Of a stretch of DNA of 60,454 nucleotides, positions 1 to 8,481 are shown piece by piece. The stretch is from Actinomycetota bacterium (GTDB lineage Bacteria; Actinomycetota; Aquicultoria; Aquicultorales; Aquicultoraceae). A program made the translations under genes and the position numbers. The notes under the pieces are model-generated. The model did no database searches and was not told the origin of the DNA. It saw only the letters and a list, made by a program, of their open reading frames with translations. How positions within the stretch are numbered: the first letter of the stretch is position 1; every line of letters begins with the position of its first letter. The stretch lies in the NCBI GenBank assembly GCA_018333515.1, contig JAGXSZ010000012.1, forward strand, positions 1-60,454, in the 5' to 3' direction.

Positions 1-433
1 TTAATTCCTGGCGCCAAATCTCGATATCTTTGTTGGCTGCCTCTAATTGCTTTTGCGAAAGCTTCTTCGCGTTATTCTTCATGAAGGCAGAGCGCCCTTT
101 AAGAGCAGGTGCATCATCGGCTTTAGCATAATTTAAACGATATTCTCTCTCGGTATGAAATACTGCTGAGACCTCTGCGCCAGAACTTTCTTGAGAGACA
201 AGGGATATCTTCGTATCAAGTAGCTTCCAGTGCCTAAGATCCGTATCTTTTTTAAGATAATCGCCTAATTGTGCCTGCAGCTCTTTGACAACATCCGGGG
301 CTAGACTTGCCTTTTGGTTACTAGACGTAGTGTTAGCGGCGGCAAAAGCAGCTATCATGGGTATACTAAAAAGCAATAGCATAATAACCAGCGCTGCTAG
401 TATGCCTGTAGGTCTTCTCTTATAAGAAATCAT
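1..433 (-). CDS. Secreted protein of unknown function, C-terminus outside window
   Basis: An open frame runs from an ATG at 431-433 off the left edge, giving 144 visible residues with no stop. The start has a good ribosome binding site (GAAGGAG). Residues 1-33 form a signal peptide: a basic start (MISYKRR), a hydrophobic core (AALVIMLLLFSIPMIAAF) and an Ala-Ala cleavage region. The mature part is polar and lysine-rich, with the stretch VFHTEREYRLNYAKADD followed by a Lys/Gln-rich helix. The layout recalls the N-terminal part of secreted amidase-type proteins, but no catalytic domain is visible, so I make no functional call. Base composition is AT-richer than the purine operon, as in the rest of this accessory region. 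Confidence 0.7.
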   Translation of the reverse strand, partial: MISYKRRPTGILAALVIMLLLFSIPMIAAFAAANTTSSNQKASLAPDVVKELQAQLGDYLKKDTDLRHWKLLDTKISLVSQESSGAEVSAVFHTEREYRLNYAKADDAPALKGRSAFMKNNAKKLSQKQLEAANKDIEIWRQEL

Positions 434-970
434 ATTTTGGACTCCTTCTACTAATCGTCACAGCATTACTTGATCAGAGTTTGGGATACCATCACCGAAA
501 TTCTCTTTTCACCTCACTCTCTTTTCCCTAGACTATATAGGATGACTTGATATCCCCCTTATCCTTAAACCGTCGAGAATATATATGTGGTTAAATAGCA
601 GCTGCTCAATCGCATTATCTCGGTATATGAACAATGTAGTCGACTTTCATTGGAGTTGTTCTTATGTTCCCACCCAAAATACCATAGTGCTGTGGGCCTA
701 CGCGTACCGCCCTATCGCATGCAGTTCACATATATTGCCAACATTCGTTCTACGTTATCAGTATTGCTAACTACCTATAGGGTACTAGGCATGCTTTCGA
801 CGGGCAATAACCAAATATAACTAATAATAGCTATTGCGAGGAGGTGCTCTGTTTAATAACGCCAGGTCGCCACTGAGCCGGCTGGGCGGAGCTTTTTTGA
901 ACAGTCGGCGGTAATGCTAACTGTATGGCTTCGAAACAAGAACCAGCTGTCGATATCCAGTCAAACTGGA
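434..970. other. Intergenic, no gene supported
   Basis: AT-rich stretch upstream of both flanking genes. A 61-codon frame at 585-770 has no ribosome binding site and an implausible composition, so I do not call it. A run of six T at 892-897 follows GC-rich sequence but has no convincing stem. I see nothing else that can be supported. Confidence 0.5.
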
Positions 971-999
971 TTGACAGGCTAGCTAGTCGTTGCTATAGT
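971..999 (+). promoter_or_regulatory. Sigma-A type promoter for the LuxR-like gene
   Basis: TTGACA at 971-976, 17-bp spacer, TATAGT at 994-999: consensus-like spacing, about 60 bp upstream of the start at 1061. The ten bases CTATAGTGTG around the -10 (993-1002) recur at 1027-1036, 34 bp further on, in the predicted 5' leader. That is a direct repeat which could be a regulator site or a second -10. Confidence 0.65.
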
Positions 1000-1060
1000 G
1001 TGTCGTAGTATCATGCTAACACATGTCTATAGTGTGGTTTTAAAGGTTGGAGGGTGAACG

Positions 1061-1288
1061 ATGGAGCATCGAGTAACCGGCCGTGAGAGGCAGGTTCTAA
1101 GGCTTATCAGCCAAGGCCTCGCCAATAAAGAGATTGCGGCTCGCCTCAATCTAAGCAAACACACCATAGACAACCATTGCCGGAAGATCTTTCGAAAGCT
1201 CGATGTTGGCGATCGCTTCGCGGCGGTTGATGCCGCCAAAGATGAGGGAATCATTGCCGCCGACGGGCAAGGCGAACCAATCGTCTAG
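1061..1288 (+). CDS. Orphan LuxR-type helix-turn-helix protein
   Basis: 75 residues made up almost entirely of a GerE/LuxR DNA-binding domain: TGRERQVLRLISQGLANKEI, then the recognition helix LSKHTIDNHCRKIFRKL. There is no receiver, PAS or autoinducer domain, so it is a stand-alone DNA-binding module rather than a classical response regulator. The start has a strong site (TTGGAGGGTG, spacing about 5) and a consensus promoter lies 60 bp upstream. A second stand-alone protein of the same build is at 40451-40651. Known members of this fold bind promoters as dimers; the target here is unknown. The left neighbour diverges and the right neighbour is a purQ remnant, so context gives no function. Confidence 0.85.
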   Translation: MEHRVTGRERQVLRLISQGLANKEIAARLNLSKHTIDNHCRKIFRKLDVGDRFAAVDAAKDEGIIAADGQGEPIV

Positions 1289-1334
1289 ATTATGGTCAAT
1301 CTTACCTATCCCCACCGCAACGCTTCGCGCCCGC

Positions 1335-1580
1335 CTACAGCTCTTTCATCACATAATCGACCGCGTTTTTGAATATCGCCAGGCCATCGCCCTCGTCCGC
1401 AAGCCGCTCACGCGTCCAGCGCGGGTGCTGGGTGCGCACGACATAGTTCTCGATACCGCGTATGAAGACGCAGTTCGAGAGCGGGTTGGCCTTGAGATGG
1501 ACCCAGCGGTCCTCGAACTTGCCGGAGTCGTTGTGGGTTAGCGTGACGTCCTGGCGCATATACTCGCCGTCGAAACCGGG
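1335..1580 (-). pseudogene. purQ 3'-end remnant with in-frame internal deletion
   Basis: The minus-strand frame matches the C-terminal part of the intact PurQ at 8642-9436 nearly base for base: MRQDVTLTHNDSGKFEDRW at the start, RTQHPRWTRERL near the end. It then lacks the residues between GIE and NYV. The missing piece corresponds to exactly 222 bp (74 codons) of the intact gene, bounded there by two TTCTCG hexamers, one of which remains here. It removes the PHPE active-site motif of the glutamine amidotransferase, and the nucleophile Cys part is also absent, so the remnant cannot be an active PurQ. Homology ends abruptly near 1580 in the sequence CGAAACCGGG. Confidence 0.85.
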
Positions 1581-1762
1581 GGGAGTAGGAACTGGCCAAT
1601 GACGCCGACTTGAGAACGCGGGCTCTGCGTGATCCGGTCGCTTCGGGTTCCGCCGAGGTCAAAGCGAGAACGGCGACGGCCGCATATCCCCGTTGCGCGA
1701 TCCGAGGCCGCCTCTGCCCGGCACTTTGCTCGCCCGCGAGTTTCAAGGCCGCGACATTGTGG

Positions 1763-2378
1763 TCAAGACAATCCTTTGTGACGCCGCACATTGAGAGCCT
1801 TCCATTCGAGAAGCGGCTGGCCTTGTATGCGTCGCTGAAGGGATGCATCGCCGGTCAAAATCGTCGGGTCGATAGCCCCTCGGTCCAGCAGCAGATCCAA
1901 AAACGCCCGCTCGGAGTCCGTGAAGGGCAGGACCGCGGATAGACCTTCGCGGCATTCCCTTACAAGGCGCGCCCCGTATTCGGCTAACTCCGCTTGGACC
2001 TCGGCCGCATTGACGCGCAGCGTGGGAACCAACTGCTTGGCCAAGTCCAGCGTGTTCTTCAGGCATCCGCCTGACGGTGAAGCCCTCCCGAGCAAAGACC
2101 GCTTGAACAGCCTGCTCGACCTTAGGACGCTCGGCGAGCATGCCATCACGATCTTCGGCTCCCACGTAGTTCAGATCGATGTCGACGGAGAGCCGGGGCA
2201 CATCGAAGATGAAAAGGTTCAGGGCCGTGCCGCCCTTGAGTACCAGCTTCTCTTTGAGAAATGGGTGACTTCGCAAGGCGTCCAGCAACCCAAGCAGGTG
2301 GGCGACCTTCTCGAGCACATCCGGTCTGAAACCCGTCGCTCCCGCTTCGGCAGCCAGCTTCTCGGGGGAGATTTTCAT
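1763..2378 (-). pseudogene. Broken AbiEii-type nucleotidyltransferase toxin
   Basis: The frame begins at an ATG at 2376-2378 with a GGGGGAGGT site, overlapping the last 4 bases of the AbiEi-like gene. The N-terminal half is a clear AbiEii/DUF1814 nucleotidyltransferase: LVLKGGTALNLFIFDVPRLS and SVDIDLNYVG carry the GG and DxD motifs. After about residue 100 (MPEEHAG) the frame is lost. The C-terminal part (AAEVQAELAEYGARLVREC to NVRRHKGLS) continues in another frame down to a stop at 1763. The expected middle of the family, which includes the KLxALxxR-like region, is missing. Frameshift plus central deletion make it non-functional. Intact AbiEii poisons growth by modifying nucleic acid; here only the antitoxin partner looks intact. 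Confidence 0.8.
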
Positions 2379-3190
2379 AGTACCTCCCCCCACACCCGTT
2401 CGAGCACTTCCTTGGGAACCACCAAGTTCCATTCCGACACGAGGCGACCGGATGTCCGCTTGGCGCGGTCCAGATAATGCGGTTGTCGCGGGAGCAGGTC
2501 GTGAAGCGCCTTGAGATGACGGTCCTCCACCATCAAAGTTTCACGGTGCTGGTCGAGAAAGAACCCCACCTTCGCCCCGGTGGTCGCATTTCCGAGCAGG
2601 AGCGCGTACTCCACGATCTTGTCGAGATCGAAGAATTCGACGGATTCCAGCGACCGCCAGATTTCCTCCCAGCTTCCCGAGAGGTCGGGACGATTCAGGA
2701 CATCGACCAAGGTCCGTTCCAGACTCGTAACCCTCAGCTCCTGACCGGCGCGCTCCGCGGTCGAAACGCCGAAATGCTCCTTCCCCACACGGAGAAGAGC
2801 CTGGGGAAACTTCGTCCCCCGGAAAACATGGGAGCGGAACGTCAGGGGGCCGAGCGGGCGAGACGCCGAATAGGTGAAGTATTCCTGTACCGAGTAAGCC
2901 CTCCCGTGAAATTCAAGCGCCGTATGATGCGACAGGATCGCATCCACGGTCAGCTTCGCGGCTACGAGAAATGGGTCGACCGAAAACGAATCGGTGTCGG
3001 CTCCTGCCGGGATTACGGCATACAACCCGCGCCGCGCCCGGACGACCCGTCCGGCCTTCTGGTGGTACGCCAGGAGCGCCTCCTGCGCCCGCCCGCCGAC
3101 TTCACCATGGGACGACAGATGCTTGGCCAACTCCCCTCCGGTGAAAACCGGGTGCTTTCGGAAAAACTCATCATGTTTCATCGTCGGCAT
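2375..3190 (-). CDS. AbiEi-type antitoxin / transcriptional autorepressor
   Basis: 271 residues. The N-terminus (about 1-60) is a winged helix: FTGGELAKHLSSHGEVGGRA followed by a basic wing, RVVRARRGLYAVIP, as in the AbiEi antitoxin_4 domain. The rest matches the AbiEi effector region (AILSHHTALEFHGRAYSV, LERTLVDVLNRPDLSG). The start may be the ATG at 3190 or the next one at 3181 (MKHDEFF). The gene lies just upstream of, and overlaps by 4 bp, the broken AbiEii gene, the standard AbiE order. In this type IV system the antitoxin does not bind the toxin directly but represses its own operon through inverted repeats; a matching repeat is at 3210-3232. It is intact while its toxin is destroyed. 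Confidence 0.85.
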   Translation of the reverse strand: MPTMKHDEFFRKHPVFTGGELAKHLSSHGEVGGRAQEALLAYHQKAGRVVRARRGLYAVIPAGADTDSFSVDPFLVAAKLTVDAILSHHTALEFHGRAYSVQEYFTYSASRPLGPLTFRSHVFRGTKFPQALLRVGKEHFGVSTAERAGQELRVTSLERTLVDVLNRPDLSGSWEEIWRSLESVEFFDLDKIVEYALLLGNATTGAKVGFFLDQHRETLMVEDRHLKALHDLLPRQPHYLDRAKRTSGRLVSEWNLVVPKEVLERVWGEVL

Positions 3191-3209
3191 CCTTGACTTA
3201 GTTTCGCGT

Positions 3210-3232
3210 TACCCATAGTAATATTATGGGTA
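3210..3232. promoter_or_regulatory. Candidate AbiEi operator (inverted repeat)
   Basis: TACCCATA (3210-3217) and TATGGGTA (3225-3232) are perfect 8-bp arms with a 7-bp AT spacer, about 20 bp upstream of the abiEi start. AbiEi proteins are known to bind inverted repeats in their own promoter. The assignment here is inference from position and symmetry. Confidence 0.5.
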
Positions 3233-3519
3233 TTGAGTTCAAAAGTCAAGCGCTAAGCTTGGGTTTCTTGACTACCCAACAAGGGCAAGTTTCCGCGCAG
3301 TTCGGAGTGCCTGGAAAACCGGTAAACTCAAATCTGATTATATATGACCGCAAAAGCGATTCCTACCGGCCGCAAATTATGGGCCGGGCGATCACTGGAC
3401 CCGCAAGGGGTATAGCTCTGGAGGAATTTCCCGTCGTGCGGATCACCTGGGAGAAGTGGAAAAGCGAACATCCGGACACGCTGGTTTTGTCCCGCGATAC
3501 CGGTTTTTTCCGTAATTAG
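3226..3519 (+). pseudogene. DUF3179 protein fragment
   Basis: From about 3300 the frame reads FGVPGKPVNSNLIIYDRKSD, then GRAITGPARG, ITWEKWKSEHPDTLVLSRDTG, ending at a stop at 3519. This is the central part of DUF3179 proteins, which are normally about 300 residues or more, exported, and usually continue past the RDTG motif. The ATG at 3226 lies inside the AbiEi operator-like repeat and has no ribosome binding site, so it is not a real start. Both ends are missing. I read it as a decayed gene piece in the accessory region. Confidence 0.65.
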
Positions 3520-3630
3520 CACTACAGCGAAAGATCTATTCATAACTCTACCAACGCAAATCTTTCCATAGCTCTTTTCCGATGAGAAAGATACGCTATC
3601 ATGTTCCGTTTGAGATGGTACATTATTTCA

Positions 3631-4030
3631 TCAAGTGTCCTGCGATATATTCGCTTGTCCCCCGTTAGAGATGCTGCAACCAAACGTTTGGCCTGCGGCA
3701 TAGTCAACGTCACCGTTTTTTTTAAACCGGATACGTAAAATCAAGGTGAAAAGGCGAGCCATCATCACGAACAGCATATGCCTGTGCCAAGCTTTGCAGG
3801 AACGGGTTTCGTAGTGTCCCATGCCCAAATGGCTTTTGCATTCTTCAAAGCACTGTTCAATTGGCCAACGCATGGTAGCCACGCGGTGCAACACTTCTAC
3901 CGGGGTGTTACCAGGAGCATCGCAGAGCGAGTACTTGATCCTACCGTTGGCATAGCGACGGATATATAACCATACCGGCTCTCCTGCCACCACATAATTC
4001 CCATACTTGGTGGAGCTGGAACAAGAAACG
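3631..4030 (-). pseudogene. IS701-type transposase, C-terminal remnant
   Basis: The reading frame from about 4030 down to a stop at 3631 gives YGNYVVAGEPVWLYIRRYAN, then RVATMRWPIEQCFEECKSHL and HYETRSCKAWHRHM. WPIEQCFEECK is the YREK-like C-terminal signature holding the catalytic Glu of DDE transposases of the IS701/IS4 group. The N-terminal two thirds, with both catalytic Asp residues, is absent, and upstream sequence is open only in another frame. It marks an old insertion at the left border of the iron-transport operon. Confidence 0.8.
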
Positions 4031-4199
4031 CAGTAAACAAACTCTTAAAAGACCATTTCAGCCTAGAGAAGCACCTGGCGAGAACGTTAGCGGGCTTAAA
4101 GTCGCGAATAGCTACCATAATTACCGGTCTTACTATTGACTTCCCGGAGAAAAAGGCTATACTCTAAGTAATTGAGATTGCGTCTCGTTCTCATAGTGT

Positions 4200-4214
4200 T
4201 GACAATAATTATCA
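4200..4214. promoter_or_regulatory. Fur-type iron box over the -35 of the iron transporter operon
   Basis: The minus strand reads TGATAATTATTGTCA, which matches the 7-1-7 Fur box TGATAATnATTATCA at all but one defined position. It overlaps a TTGACA at 4199-4204. A -10 would lie near 4222-4230 (TTCGAT at 17 bp or GATTAT at 20 bp), so this part is weak. Just upstream, TGAGATTGCGTCTCGTTCTCA (4173-4193) is a second partly symmetrical element. Repression by iron-loaded Fur would block transcription of the three transport genes that follow. Confidence 0.65.
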
Positions 4215-4312
4215 ATGTCATTTCGATTATCCGAGGGGGTGATAACGATTTACAACTTGGAGGATGAATTTCTTAAACATTAATTCAAACAATTTAGAGA
4301 GGTGGAGAAAGA

Positions 4313-5722
4313 GTGAAGGCAGCATTGTTCGAAAGTAAGGGCAGCGTAAAAAAATTAATGGCGGTGTTGTTGGTTTTTGGTTTTATATTGGGTGCTTTCC
4401 CCATGGTTCCGGGGCAAGCTACAGCTGATGCCAAAGCAAACACTAAAGTGAGTATCGACGGAAAGACTGTAAAATTTGATGTAGCTCCCAGAGTAATTCG
4501 AGGCACCATGATGGTTCCCTTACGGGGTGCTACGGAAAACCTGGGCGGTAAAGCTACCTGGGATAAAAAGACCCGTACCATAACGGCGACCAAAGATAGC
4601 GTTGTATTAAAAATGACCGTTGGAAGCAAAGTTGCTTACATAAGTGGAAAGAAAACCGCTTTAACGGTTGCCCCTATAATAGTACGTGGCCACACCCTAG
4701 TACCCCTGCGTTTTATCAGTGAAGGTTTTGGTTATCAAGTACATTGGAGCGGCGCCACTAAAACCATGACCATTAGTAAAAAGGGCACCCCGGGGGGAGT
4801 AGTTAATATCTATACCTCCCGCCATTATGGAGTAGAACCGGTATTTGCCGAGTTCACTAAAGAAACGGGCATCAGAGTACGCTTCACCTCTGGTCCCGAT
4901 GCTTTGTTGCGGGAGCGGATTAAGGCTGAAGGCAAAAACACCCCTGCTGACATTTATATGACCGTAGATGCCGGTAACCTTTGGTTAGCCGCTCAGGATG
5001 GTCTATTACAATCGGTTAACAGTTCAGTCCTTAAAAAGAATATCCCTGAAAACCTACGAGATGACAAAGACCGTTGGTTTGGTTTAACCAAGCGGGTTCG
5101 GACTATCATGTATAACCCTAAAAAAGTTAAAGCATCAGAGTTATCCACTTACGAAGATCTAGCTAATCCTGAGTGGAAGGGCAGGCTAATTTTGCGTCCA
5201 GGCACCCATGTTTATACCCAATCTTTAGTGGCAAATTTAATTGCTACTTACGGACCTGAAAGGGCTGAAAAGATCGTTAAAGGCTGGATGGCAAATGAAC
5301 CAAAATTCATTGACAGTGACAGCCGTATCTTAGAGACCCTGGCAGCTGGTGGCGGAGATGTTGCTATCACTAACCACTATTACTTAGGTCGCTTGCTGGA
5401 AAAGGATCCTTCCTTCCCAATCAAAGTACTATGGGCTGAGCAAGACAGAAAAGGAGTTCATGCCAATATCAGTGGCGCCGGTGTGACAACCCATGCTGAT
5501 AATAAGGAAAATGCCATCCGTTTATTAGAATGGTTAAGTGGTGCTAAGGGACAAAAATTATTTGCTGATACTAATCATGAGTATCCAACTAATCCTAAGC
5601 TTGCTCCCCATTCTATCATTGCAAAGTTTGGCGGTTTCAAAGAGGATAGTGTAGATAAAAGTGAGTTTGGTCGCCTACAAGCAGATGCTGTTAAATTATT
5701 AGAAAAAGTCGGCTATAAATAA
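4313..5722 (+). CDS. Ferric iron ABC transporter binding protein with copper-amine-oxidase-type N-terminal domain
   Basis: 469 residues, starting at GTG with a GAGAGGTGG site. Residues 1-40 are a signal peptide (LMAVLLVFGFILGAFPMV). Residues about 42-155 are a copper amine oxidase N-terminal-like domain with two repeats: KVSIDGKTVKFDVAP, MMVPLRGATENLGGKATWD, then HTLVPLRFISEGFGYQVHW. This domain is common as a surface stalk in Firmicutes. From about residue 160 (VVNIYTSRHYGVEPVFAEF) it is a FutA/FbpA-type periplasmic iron-binding protein. The conserved core includes TSGPDALLRERIKAEG, GLTKRVRTIMYNP and the C-terminal PTNP segment. The first gene of a three-gene operon whose next genes are the permease and ATPase, under a Fur box. 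The fusion is unusual, and the composition points to transfer from a Firmicute-like donor. Confidence 0.85.
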   Translation: MKAALFESKGSVKKLMAVLLVFGFILGAFPMVPGQATADAKANTKVSIDGKTVKFDVAPRVIRGTMMVPLRGATENLGGKATWDKKTRTITATKDSVVLKMTVGSKVAYISGKKTALTVAPIIVRGHTLVPLRFISEGFGYQVHWSGATKTMTISKKGTPGGVVNIYTSRHYGVEPVFAEFTKETGIRVRFTSGPDALLRERIKAEGKNTPADIYMTVDAGNLWLAAQDGLLQSVNSSVLKKNIPENLRDDKDRWFGLTKRVRTIMYNPKKVKASELSTYEDLANPEWKGRLILRPGTHVYTQSLVANLIATYGPERAEKIVKGWMANEPKFIDSDSRILETLAAGGGDVAITNHYYLGRLLEKDPSFPIKVLWAEQDRKGVHANISGAGVTTHADNKENAIRLLEWLSGAKGQKLFADTNHEYPTNPKLAPHSIIAKFGGFKEDSVDKSEFGRLQADAVKLLEKVGYK

Positions 5723-5728
5723 AATTAG

Positions 5729-7390
5729 ATGAGAATTTATACATCGGTAGTCAATAAATTTCTACCAGGGCTGGGGAGGCTACTAAGCCTCCCTGCCCTT
5801 CCCTTTCTGATTGCCGCTTTGATAATTGCACCCATTTTAGTTGTTACTTCCGCTCTTCTAACACCTACATGGGACATATGGCAACACCTTTGGGAAAATC
5901 TCTTACCTGAAATGGTACGCAATACAGCTCTGCTCTTAATAGGAGTAGGGGTGGGAACTTTTGTTATAGGCACTAGTATGGCATGGCTGGTGGTGGCGTA
6001 TCGCTTCCCCGGCCAATCTGTATTTGAATGGTTGTTACTTTTACCTTTAGTAATTCCCACTTATATCATGGGCTTTATTTATATGTCCACTTTCGATTAT
6101 GCCGGTCCGGTGCAGACCTTTTTGCGTCAGTGGCTGGGTAGCTCAGACTGGTTCCCGGAGATCCGCTCAGGGGCGGGAGCCGTTTTAGTGATGACCTTGG
6201 CCCTTTATCCCTATGTCTACATGTTGGCCAAAGCAGGATTTCAGGGGCTGTCCTCCACTGCTTACGAAGCGGCCCGGGTTGCGGGCTTTGGACTAGGTAA
6301 ATTCTTTCTACGGATTGGCATCCCTCTTATTAGGCCTGCTATAGCCGGGGGGGTGTCCTTGGCGCTAATGGAGGCTTTGGCTGATTTTGCCACAGTGCGG
6401 TATTTCAACTTTCCTACCCTTTCAGAGGGAGTGATGAAGGTCTGGGTTGGCATGATGGATCTGGGAACGGCCCGGGAATTGGCGGGGTTATTGGCTATGG
6501 TGGCCTTGGCATTAATCTTGTTTGAACTGGCACTAAGGGGACGGTCGCGCTATTACCAGACGGGAGGTAAATCGCCGGGGATACCCCGAACCCAACTGGT
6601 TGGATGGCGAAAATGGGCGGCGACAGCTTTATGTACATTGGTGGTGGCTATGGCTTTTGGTCTACCCATAATACAACTGGTGTTGTGGGCATCGGAAGAA
6701 ATTACCGCCATGCCTGAAGGAACCTTAGAGGTTTATATGGGCTTGATTTTAAATAGTCTCTTACTGGCCGGTTTGGCAGCCTTATTTGCCGTGATCGGCG
6801 CTTTAATAATGGCCAGCGGTGTGCGTATCGGTGGCGGAAAATTGGCTAAATTCCTGGCTCGGATATCCACCATAGGTTATGCGATGCCGGGGGCCGTCAT
6901 TGCGGTAGGGATTATAATAACAGTAACCACTCTGGATCATGGGCTTAATCGCTTGCTGGAGAAATATTGGGATGCGGGTTTTGGGCTGTTGATAACCGGC
7001 TCAATCGCCGGGCTGGTCTATGGTTATGTGGTGCGCTATATGGCTGTTGCATATAACAGTATAGATGTGAGTATGGAGAAGTTGACCCCTAATCTTACCT
7101 TGGCTGCCCGGATTTTGCGGGCCGGTAAGTGGCGGATTATGTGGCGGATTCACTTGCCCTTGGCGGCACCTGGAATTTTCGCCGGGGCGGCCTTGGTTTT
7201 TGTGGACGTAATGAAGGAATTACCTATTACCGTTATGCTGCGACCCTTTGGATATGACACCCTGGCGGTTTGGGTCTGGCAAATGGCCGCGGAATCCATG
7301 TGGGCCAGTACTGCTATACCTGCCCTAACTATCGTGCTGGTGGGCTTGATACCAGTAATTTATCTGACACGGATCACAGCCGGTAAATAA
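5729..7390 (+). CDS. Ferric iron ABC transporter permease, fused two-domain type
   Basis: 553 residues, about 12 hydrophobic helices, arranged as two binding-protein-dependent permease domains in tandem, as in FbpB/HitB/AfuB. Each half has an EAA-type cytoplasmic loop: TAYEAARVAGFGLGKFFLRI in the first and LTLAARILRAGKWRIMWRIH in the second, both followed by a proline. It starts 6 bp after the binding-protein stop, with only a weak ribosome binding site, so translation is probably coupled. It would form the membrane channel that passes Fe3+ from the binding protein, powered by the ATPase encoded next. AT-richer than the purine genes that follow. Confidence 0.9.
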   Translation: MRIYTSVVNKFLPGLGRLLSLPALPFLIAALIIAPILVVTSALLTPTWDIWQHLWENLLPEMVRNTALLLIGVGVGTFVIGTSMAWLVVAYRFPGQSVFEWLLLLPLVIPTYIMGFIYMSTFDYAGPVQTFLRQWLGSSDWFPEIRSGAGAVLVMTLALYPYVYMLAKAGFQGLSSTAYEAARVAGFGLGKFFLRIGIPLIRPAIAGGVSLALMEALADFATVRYFNFPTLSEGVMKVWVGMMDLGTARELAGLLAMVALALILFELALRGRSRYYQTGGKSPGIPRTQLVGWRKWAATALCTLVVAMAFGLPIIQLVLWASEEITAMPEGTLEVYMGLILNSLLLAGLAALFAVIGALIMASGVRIGGGKLAKFLARISTIGYAMPGAVIAVGIIITVTTLDHGLNRLLEKYWDAGFGLLITGSIAGLVYGYVVRYMAVAYNSIDVSMEKLTPNLTLAARILRAGKWRIMWRIHLPLAAPGIFAGAALVFVDVMKELPITVMLRPFGYDTLAVWVWQMAAESMWASTAIPALTIVLVGLIPVIYLTRITAGK

Positions 7391-7418
7391 GATGACTTAC
7401 TTTTGTACAGGAGGATAG

Positions 7419-8477
7419 ATGGTGGTTGTTGAGAATAATGGTACTCCACGGGTGGAATTACATAATGTATCACGGTTTTTCGGAGACGTTAAGGCCGTCA
7501 ACAATGTTACATTCAGCATCAAGGAAGGGGAGTTCTTCTCCTTGCTTGGCCCCTCTGGGTGTGGTAAGACTACCACCCTTAGATTGATTGCGGGACTAGA
7601 TCGTCCTGACGACGGGACCGTTACTATCGGTCAGGAAGTAGTGGCAAGGGGGCAGGTTTGGGTAGGGCCGGAGAAACGGGGTATTGGTGTAGTTTTTCAG
7701 GATTATGCTTTATTTCCCCATATGACGGTGGAACAAAACATAGCCTTCGGTTTAGATGGCCTATCTAAGGAAAAGGTTCGCAAAAAAATTGAGGAAATGT
7801 TGACAGTGGTGGGGTTGGTAGGTCTTGGAAAGCGTTATCCTCATGAGTTATCCGGCGGACAGTCTCAGAGGGTGGCGTTGGCCAGATCCCTTGCCCCGTT
7901 GCCCAAAGTAATCCTTTTGGATGAGCCCTTTTCCAATCTCGATGCCGACCTGCGGGAAGAATTGCGTAATGAAACAAGGCAAATTCTTAAGGAAAGAGGT
8001 GCGACCACCATTTTGGTCACCCATGACCAGGAAGAGGCTTTTTCCCTGTCGGATCGGGTGGGGGTACTTAATAATGGCGGATTGGAACAGATAGGCACCC
8101 CGGCGGAAATCTATCATCAGCCCAGTACTCGTTTTGTGGCCGATTTTGTGGGTAAAGCAGATTTCGTGGCTGGTTCGGTAGAGGGGGGAGTGGTAATCTC
8201 CGATATCGGGTCCTTTCCGCTAAACGGAGAACAACTAGCTGAAAACAAAGTCGTAGAGTTAATGATTCGACCGGATGACGTTGACTTCGTGGAGGATGTG
8301 GGCGGTAACGCTACCATCATGGAGGCTCGTTTTCTGGGGGCGTCCATACTGTATGTACTGCAGCTTAATAGCGGGAAGGTGCTTCATTCTCTTAAACCCT
8401 CCACTAAAGCTATTCCTACCGGAGCTAAGGTGCGGATTATGGTTGATGCGGCTCATATCGTACTTTTTACTTGTTAA
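7419..8477 (+). CDS. Ferric iron ABC transporter ATP-binding protein
   Basis: 352 residues. Walker A is GPSGCGKTT (about 44-52), the signature is LSGGQSQRVAL, Walker B is VILLDEPFSNLD and the switch His is in LVTHDQEE. The C-terminal 110 residues form the TOBE-type domain of the FbpC/PotA group (MIRPDDVDF). An AGGAGG site precedes the ATG. It ends the iron operon; the encoded ATPase dimer would drive the permease. Just downstream an inverted repeat and a composition change mark the border with the purine operon. Confidence 0.9.
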   Translation: MVVVENNGTPRVELHNVSRFFGDVKAVNNVTFSIKEGEFFSLLGPSGCGKTTTLRLIAGLDRPDDGTVTIGQEVVARGQVWVGPEKRGIGVVFQDYALFPHMTVEQNIAFGLDGLSKEKVRKKIEEMLTVVGLVGLGKRYPHELSGGQSQRVALARSLAPLPKVILLDEPFSNLDADLREELRNETRQILKERGATTILVTHDQEEAFSLSDRVGVLNNGGLEQIGTPAEIYHQPSTRFVADFVGKADFVAGSVEGGVVISDIGSFPLNGEQLAENKVVELMIRPDDVDFVEDVGGNATIMEARFLGASILYVLQLNSGKVLHSLKPSTKAIPTGAKVRIMVDAAHIVLFTC

Positions 8478-8481
8478 GCGT

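Noticed and set aside
585-770. 61-codon plus-strand frame
   Set aside because: No ribosome binding site, unusual composition rich in Ser/Cys/Tyr/Trp, in an AT-rich non-coding stretch.
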